A program made the translations under genes and the position numbers. Below are positions 40,282-44,423 of a stretch of DNA of 44,423 nucleotides, piece after piece. Numbering within the stretch: the stretch's first letter is position 1; each line of letters starts with the position of its first letter. Source of the DNA: Rhodanobacter sp. C06 (lineage in GTDB: Bacteria > Pseudomonadota > Gammaproteobacteria > Xanthomonadales > Rhodanobacteraceae); the NCBI RefSeq assembly GCF_002001105.1, contig NZ_MUNP01000072.1, positions 1 through 44,423 on the forward strand. The letters run 5' to 3'. The notes beneath the pieces are model-generated. The model saw only the letters and a program-made list of their open reading frames with translations, was not told the origin of the DNA and made no database searches.

Positions 40282-41007
40282 TCAATGCAGGGCGCTCAGT
40301 TCGGGACGATAGCGCCACGTTTCCGTCGTGGCCGATTGCACCGCCTCCGCCACGTCGCGCTGGGCCGCCTCGTCGCCTGCCAGCAGCGAGCCGAGGCTGC
40401 GCTCGTGACGGTCGTAAGCGGCCCAGCCATCGCGCGCCACCAGCAGCATGTATTGCGCCGACTCGCCACCTGTGACCAGCCGGTACCAGGTATGCGCCGG
40501 CGCGCCATGCTCTTTCCGCAAGGCGTCACGCGCAACCGCCAACGCGCGCTCGAAGCGCGCCTCCATGCCCAGGCGCACCCGTACGCGGGTTACCTGCATG
40601 GTGGCGCTGGGCTTGAGGTTCTCCAGCGGCGTACCGGTGCTGACCTCGCGCAGCAGGACATAGGTCGGCTGTCCCATCGGCGTGGCGTAGGGCGCCACGT
40701 TGACGCGGAAATCGGCGCCGTCGCCGGCCACGTCCACCCGGCGGTCGAAGGCAGCGAACGGTTCGCCCACGCTGGCGTCGACGAAATCGCCGCTGCGTTC
40801 GCCGTCCTCGATGGTCCAGCCGTACCACGACAGCGGATCGCGATGGGCGCGATGCCAGTCCAGGTGCTTGCGGTAGCCCGCCTCGAACTTTTCGGCGGCG
40901 CCGGACTGCATGCGATAGACGTAGAAGTGCGCGGCGTCGCCCGAAGCGGCATGGACAGGCAAGGCCAGGCCGAGGGCGAGAAGGAACGCGAAGCGGCGAT
41001 GGATCAT
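40282..41007 (-). CDS. Secreted protein of unknown function with two similar halves
   Basis: A 241-residue protein with a clear signal peptide (MIHRRFAFLLALGLALPVHA, cleaved before ASGD). The rest seems to contain two related modules. The first has HFYVYRMQSGAAEKFEAGYRK and WYGWTIEDGE; the second has VTRVRVRLGMEARFERALAVA and WYRLVTGGESAQYMLL. Each shows the pattern of a beta strand, a helix starting after G-x-E-x-F, and a W-Y strand, reminiscent of a dimeric ferredoxin-like (ABM/NIPSNAP-type) fold. No family is recognised with confidence. It is divergent from a LysR regulator, which may control it. Confidence 0.7.
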   Translation of the reverse strand: MIHRRFAFLLALGLALPVHAASGDAAHFYVYRMQSGAAEKFEAGYRKHLDWHRAHRDPLSWYGWTIEDGERSGDFVDASVGEPFAAFDRRVDVAGDGADFRVNVAPYATPMGQPTYVLLREVSTGTPLENLKPSATMQVTRVRVRLGMEARFERALAVARDALRKEHGAPAHTWYRLVTGGESAQYMLLVARDGWAAYDRHERSLGSLLAGDEAAQRDVAEAVQSATTETWRYRPELSALH

Positions 41008-41127
41008 GGGTGATTCCTGGTAGGGGAGAGAGGCTGCGATTCTCGACTTGCCGCTCCGCTCGCGGCCATGCGATTCTTTTTGGCCTCGTGGCGAAGTTTT
41101 TTTTCGCCCTCCCCGTGGTTTCCGTGC

Positions 41128-41997
41128 ATGAATGTGGAATTGCGCTACCTGCATGCGTTCCGCGCCGTCTGCGAAGGCGGCAGCCTGCGCGCGGCGGCCG
41201 CGTCCCTGCACCGCACCGAGCAGGCGGTGAGCTACCAGTTGCGCAAGCTGGAGGAAGCGCTCGGCATGCCGCTGTTCCATCGCGGGCAGGGGCCGCTGGC
41301 ACCGAATGCAGCCGGCGAACGCCTGCTGGCGTTCTGCCGCGACATGGGCCGCGACTGGGCGAAGGTGCACGAGGCCTTGCACGACGAACCCGTGCAACCG
41401 CTGCGCGTCGCCTCGGTGAGCGGCTTCGGGCGCTATGAGCTGCTGCCGCTGTTCCGCGAGGGCCCCTTGGCCGATGTACCCATACGCATGAGTTTCCCCA
41501 CCGCCGGGGAAGTGGTGCGGCTGATGGAGGCAGGAGCAAGCGATCTGGGTTTCGTCCACCTGATGCTGCCGCATGGATCGTTGCGCCTCGTCGCCGTCGG
41601 CACCGAGGAAGCCGCGCTGATCGCCCCCGCGCGCCAGCCATTGCCCGCCCTGGATGCCGCCACGCTGGCCATGGTCGATTACGTCACCTACGACGAGAGC
41701 GACTACGTGTTCGCCACCTGGTTCACCCAGGTGCTGGGCGAGAAACCCGCGGGCCTGCGCAGCGTGGCGCACTTCGAGGAGTTGGAAGAAGTCCTGGACT
41801 GGGTGGCGTCAGGGCGCGGCCTGTCCATCGTGCCGCGCGCCTGCGCGCGTGAGGCCGAGGCGCGCGGCGAGGTCGTGGCCGTGGGGCGCGAGGGCCGGCC
41901 CTGCCTCAACACGATCTATGCGGTGATGGCCCCCACCCGTGCGCATCCGGCGATCGAGCGCACGCTGGACGTGGTACGGAAACGGCTGGGCGCCTGA
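41128..41997 (+). CDS. LysR-family transcriptional regulator
   Basis: A 289-residue LysR regulator. The N-terminal winged helix-turn-helix is MNVELRYLHAFRAVCEGGS, then RAAAASLHRTEQAVSYQLRKLEEALG, followed by a linker helix and a periplasmic-binding-like sensor domain (VASVSGFGRYELLPLF to the C-terminus). ATG 41128 starts the protein at the helix-turn-helix, as usual for the family. No regulatory ligand can be predicted. The 120-base gap to the divergent secreted-protein gene is the natural place for its operator, and LysR proteins commonly control the divergent neighbour. Confidence 0.88.
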   Translation: MNVELRYLHAFRAVCEGGSLRAAAASLHRTEQAVSYQLRKLEEALGMPLFHRGQGPLAPNAAGERLLAFCRDMGRDWAKVHEALHDEPVQPLRVASVSGFGRYELLPLFREGPLADVPIRMSFPTAGEVVRLMEAGASDLGFVHLMLPHGSLRLVAVGTEEAALIAPARQPLPALDAATLAMVDYVTYDESDYVFATWFTQVLGEKPAGLRSVAHFEELEEVLDWVASGRGLSIVPRACAREAEARGEVVAVGREGRPCLNTIYAVMAPTRAHPAIERTLDVVRKRLGA

Positions 41998-42012
41998 CCG
42001 GCGACACCGGGA

Positions 42013-42798
42013 TCAACGCGAGAGCGCGGCCGCTTCGTCCGGCCGCAGGTGCCGCCACTGCCCCTTGGCCAGCTCGCCCAGCGGCAGGGCACCGATCGCC
42101 ACGCGAATCAGGCGCAGCACGCCGATGCCATGCGCGGCCAGCAGGCGCCGGATGTGGCGGTTTCTGCCCTCGTCCAGCACAACCTCCAGCCACGCGTTCT
42201 TTTCGCCCGCACGCAGCAGCACGGCCCGCTTCGCGGCCAGCCGCTCGCCTTCGTCGACCATGCCATGGACGAGCCGGTCGAGCAGCGCCGCATCCGGCAC
42301 GGCGTCGATCTGCACGTGGTAGGTCTTGTCCACGTGATGACGCGGCTCGGTGAGGCGGGCGGCCCAGGCGCTGTCGTTGCTCAGCAACAGCAGGCCCTCG
42401 CTGGCCTTGTCCAGGCGACCTACCGGACCCAGCCAGGGCAGGCCGGCATTCTTCAGCAGGTCATAGACGGTGTCGCGGCCGCGCTCGTCGGCGGCGCTCA
42501 CCACGATGCCGCGGGGCTTGTTCAGGGCGATGTAGACGCGCCGCGCCGCGCCCACCGGCTCGCCATCGAGCAGGATGCGCTGGCGTGTGATGTCAGCCGG
42601 GCGCTCGGGGTCGAGCACCACGCGTCCATCCACGCTCACCCTGCCTTCGCGCACGGCCTTCTCCGCTTGGCTGCGCGAGCACACCCCCAGCTTGCTGAGC
42701 ACGCGCGCAAGCCCGTGCCGTGGTGCTGCTGGTGGCGCTGCGGCGCGGCGCGAGGCGGTTTGCCTGCCCTGCCCTTGCTTACGATCCATGCCTGCCAT
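42013..42798 (-). CDS. RsuA/RluB-family 16S/23S rRNA pseudouridine synthase
   Basis: A 261-residue enzyme of the RsuA/RluB/E/F family. A basic, Ala/Arg-rich N-terminal tail leads to an S4 RNA-binding domain (RVLSKLGVCSRSQAEKAVREG) and the synthase domain with the catalytic aspartate in GRLDKASEGLLLLSND. Further motifs are NKPRG and DEGRNRHIRRLL. Which of the four enzymes it is cannot be settled. The start is taken at ATG 42798 (MAGMDRK); ATG 42789 (MDRK) is equally possible. The frame stays open further upstream into the OmpA gene, but that part is a shadow. Confidence 0.88.
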   Translation of the reverse strand: MAGMDRKQGQGRQTASRRAAAPPAAPRHGLARVLSKLGVCSRSQAEKAVREGRVSVDGRVVLDPERPADITRQRILLDGEPVGAARRVYIALNKPRGIVVSAADERGRDTVYDLLKNAGLPWLGPVGRLDKASEGLLLLSNDSAWAARLTEPRHHVDKTYHVQIDAVPDAALLDRLVHGMVDEGERLAAKRAVLLRAGEKNAWLEVVLDEGRNRHIRRLLAAHGIGVLRLIRVAIGALPLGELAKGQWRHLRPDEAAALSR

Positions 42799-42820
42799 CG
42801 TGCCCCAGTCCTCCCAAAAG

Positions 42821-42846
42821 AAAAGCCCGGCATGCGCCGGGCTTTT
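42821..42846 (-). terminator. Terminator of the OmpA-family gene
   Basis: AAAAGCCCGGC and GCCGGGCTTTT form a perfect 11-bp stem with a 4-base loop. A-runs and T-runs on both sides make it work in either direction. An identical copy lies at 44236-44261. Confidence 0.9.
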
Positions 42847-43008
42847 CGTGACACTGCGACAAGTCCGATTACTGCTGGACCTGCAGCTCCACGCGGCGGT
42901 TCTGCGCACGACCCGCGTCGGTGGCGTTGTCGCCGATCGGGTTGTCCGCACCGTGGCCGATCGGACCTTCCAGACGGTCCGCGGTCACACCGTGGCTGGT
43001 CAGGTAGT
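42821..43008. repeat. Copy 1 of a 188-bp near-identical repeat (OmpA tail plus terminator)
   Basis: This segment matches 44236-44423 base for base except position 42881 (C) against 44296 (T), a silent CAG/CAA difference in a glutamine codon. The similarity stops sharply just outside the terminator. The far end of the repeat lies beyond the window edge. Confidence 0.95.
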
Positions 43009-43933
43009 CGTACACGATCTGCGCACGACGCTCCGACAGCGCCTGGTTGTAGTCCGGCTTGCCCTTGCTGTCGGTGTAACCCGCCACCGTCACGTGCACG
43101 TCCGGATAGCGCTTCAGCGTATCCACCGCCTGATCCAGGATCGCGATCGAGTCCGACGTCGGCACGGCCAGTGCCTTGTCGATTTCCGACGCGTGCACCT
43201 GGCCCTTCTTCGGGTAGTCGAACTTGAAGTTCACGCCACGCAGGTCGATCACCACCTTCTGCGGCGCGGGTGCCTCAGCCGGCGGCGGCGGGGGCGGCGG
43301 CGGCGCAGCCACCGGAGCCGGAGCAGCAGGCACCGCGCCGAAGCGCGACACGATGCTCAGGCCCAGGAACCAGTCGCCGTAACCGCTCTTGTTCGGCTGG
43401 CTCTTGTCGTCCCAGTCGTAGCGGTAGCCGCCTTCCACGCGCACGTCGGAGCTGTCGGTGATCGACTTGGACAGGCCCAGGCCCAGTTCGGCCGCCGGCG
43501 CCCAGTCGCTGTCCACCGGATCCTTGTGATGGCTGCCCATCACGGCGCCCAGCAGGTAGGGGCGGAACGACCAGTTCGTGAAGTACCAGCGCGCGGCGAC
43601 GCCGACGTTGTTGCTGGCCCAGTTGCCGGCGTTGTGGTCGATCTTGCGCTTGGTACGGTCGAAGAACACGTCCAGCGAGAGATCCGGAGTGAAGAATTTG
43701 CCCACGCCAAGGCCATAGTAGAACTGGCGGCTGTGCGTGTTGCGGTCCGTGTCGTTGTAGTAGCCGCCGATGGTCGGCGCGATGTACCACCGGTCATCGA
43801 AGCCGTTCGGCCACGCCGGTGCGGCGGAGCTGTCGCTGCTGCCCGTGGTCGTCGCCGTGCTGTCCTGCGCATGGACGGCACCCACGCCGCCCAAGGCCAG
43901 GGCAACCATGAAATAAAGGCCCTTGTGCTTCAT
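42869..43933 (-). CDS. OmpA-family outer membrane protein
   Basis: A 354-residue outer-membrane protein. It has a signal peptide to residue 22 (AVHA-Q), an N-terminal eight-stranded barrel of the OmpA/OprF type (DRWYIAPTIGGYYND and further Tyr/Trp-rich strands), a Pro/Ala linker with a run of eight prolines, and a C-terminal OmpA peptidoglycan-binding domain. The binding motif is present: GYTDSKGKPDYNQALSERRA and DAGRAQNRRVEL. It ties the outer membrane to the wall and may form a small pore. GGAGAG precedes the ATG. A frame start 41 codons upstream exists but would add a non-signal extension. Confidence 0.95.
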   Translation of the reverse strand: MKHKGLYFMVALALGGVGAVHAQDSTATTTGSSDSSAAPAWPNGFDDRWYIAPTIGGYYNDTDRNTHSRQFYYGLGVGKFFTPDLSLDVFFDRTKRKIDHNAGNWASNNVGVAARWYFTNWSFRPYLLGAVMGSHHKDPVDSDWAPAAELGLGLSKSITDSSDVRVEGGYRYDWDDKSQPNKSGYGDWFLGLSIVSRFGAVPAAPAPVAAPPPPPPPPAEAPAPQKVVIDLRGVNFKFDYPKKGQVHASEIDKALAVPTSDSIAILDQAVDTLKRYPDVHVTVAGYTDSKGKPDYNQALSERRAQIVYDYLTSHGVTADRLEGPIGHGADNPIGDNATDAGRAQNRRVELQVQQ

Positions 43934-44235
43934 CAGGTCTCTCCTCGTCAATTTGGTCTTCGCGTCCGTTACACGCCAAACGAGCACTGCTGTGGCGTTG
44001 CTTTTAACGTCTTCAACGGCTTGTAACGCTTTGTGCTTGGCGTCCGTACTCTGCAAGCGGGAGCAAGTGTAGCAAAATCGTTAAACTTCACGCACGGGCA
44101 TCAACAGCTTTTGCACTACTCAGTACACTAACGTTCAGGGTTGGAGATCGCCATTTCCCTACTCCTGCCGACGTATATTTTTTGTATTGAATGCCCTTGA
44201 TCCGATCGAATCGACCGGTGTCATCCCGCTCACGA
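43934..44235. other. AT-richer leader and intergenic region upstream of ompA-like gene
   Basis: About 300 bases, clearly less GC-rich than the neighbours. On the minus strand TACACT with a TTTTGC lead-in near 44068-44080 is a candidate -10 region, giving a long 5' leader of over 130 bases. Part of it can be read as an in-frame upstream extension of the porin, but there is no signal peptide. An RNA regulator or small-RNA target site is possible. No gene was found. Confidence 0.4.
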
Positions 44236-44261
44236 AAAAGCCCGGCATGCGCCGGGCTTTT
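44236..44261 (-). terminator. Terminator of the second OmpA-family gene
   Basis: Identical in sequence to the terminator at 42821-42846: 11-bp stem, 4-base loop, with flanking A-runs and T-runs. Confidence 0.9.
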
Positions 44262-44283
44262 CGTGACACTGCGACAAGTCCGA

Positions 44284-44423
44284 TTACTGCTGGACTTGCA
44301 GCTCCACGCGGCGGTTCTGCGCACGACCCGCGTCGGTGGCGTTGTCGCCGATCGGGTTGTCCGCACCGTGGCCGATCGGACCTTCCAGACGGTCCGCGGT
44401 CACACCGTGGCTGGTCAGGTAGT
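44284..44423 (-). CDS. Second OmpA-family protein, C-terminal fragment at window edge
   Basis: The last 46 codons and a TAA stop of another OmpA-domain protein. The protein is identical to the C-terminus of the neighbouring porin over the visible part (GPIGHGADNPIGDNATDAGR and RAQNRRVELQVQQ). The start and any barrel domain lie outside the window. It is oriented like the first copy, so the two form a tandem. Confidence 0.9.
   Translation of the reverse strand, partial: YLTSHGVTADRLEGPIGHGADNPIGDNATDAGRAQNRRVELQVQQ

Larger units (their letters stand above)
44236..44423. repeat. Copy 2 of the 188-bp near-identical repeat
   Basis: Matches 42821-43008 with one substitution in 188 bases, and continues past the window edge. 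Direct repeat, same orientation. Confidence 0.95.

Noticed and set aside
42799-42951. N-terminal extension of the pseudouridine synthase into the OmpA gene
   Set aside because: It crosses a strong terminator and is an out-of-frame reading of the OmpA tail; the same extension occurs in the second OmpA copy without a synthase gene.

Overview
This 44.4 kb window looks like chromosomal DNA from a high-GC gammaproteobacterium of the order Lysobacterales (Xanthomonadales), most likely the Rhodanobacteraceae (Rhodanobacter/Dyella/Luteibacter type). That placement is an inference from the very GC-rich codon use, the tandem S46 dipeptidyl-peptidases, the miaA-hfq-hflX-hflK-hflC-purA order and the palindromic intergenic repeats. 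Most of the window is dense core genome. The few accessory signs are an IS5-like transposase end at the left edge beside a possible tRNA 3'-end scar, two REP-like repeat clusters, and an OmpA-family tail duplicated at the right edge.

Layout. 1-300: IS remnant, possible tRNA scar, terminator. 306-1979: VOC-fold protein and a sialidase lipoprotein. 2020-5189: promoter, tandem glycine riboswitch and gcvP. 5236-9002: repeats around an ovoA-ovoB ovothiol operon. 9171-11021: ArsR-type regulator with an operator over its start codon, an SRPBCC protein and a Tat-exported hydrolase. 11449-14100 (minus): secreted M1 aminopeptidase. 14319-16628: LytS/LytTR-type two-component pair and a mini-lipoprotein. 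16691-20411: ECF sigma/anti-sigma pair (minus) divergent from a subtilisin-like protease and an Ala/Gly/Ser-rich secreted protein. 20498-26800 (minus): purA, hflC, hflK, hflX, hfq, miaA. 27012-33702 (minus): two S46 peptidases and a secreted six-hairpin glycosidase-like protein. 34157-40241: tdh, a 1199-residue DUF748 protein and kbl. 40282-41997: an unfamiliar secreted protein divergent from a LysR regulator. 42013-44423 (minus): a small-subunit-type pseudouridine synthase, an OmpA-family porin and the tail of a second, nearly identical OmpA.

How the parts fit. Three genes handle glycine: Tdh and Kbl turn threonine into glycine plus acetyl-CoA, and glycine-riboswitch-controlled GcvP starts glycine cleavage. 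Several secreted peptidases (M1, S8, two S46) point to a protein-degrading lifestyle.

The most interesting signal is in the ECF region. The sequence upstream of the sigma gene and the sequence upstream of the Ala/Gly/Ser-rich protein share GGGAAGGA, exactly 15 bases, then CGTAGTGGA. This is the form of an ECF promoter. It links the sigma factor to its own gene and to the secreted low-complexity protein, and suggests a small self-regulated envelope or secretion module that includes the protease. No CRISPR array, rRNA, complete tRNA or complete mobile element was seen.
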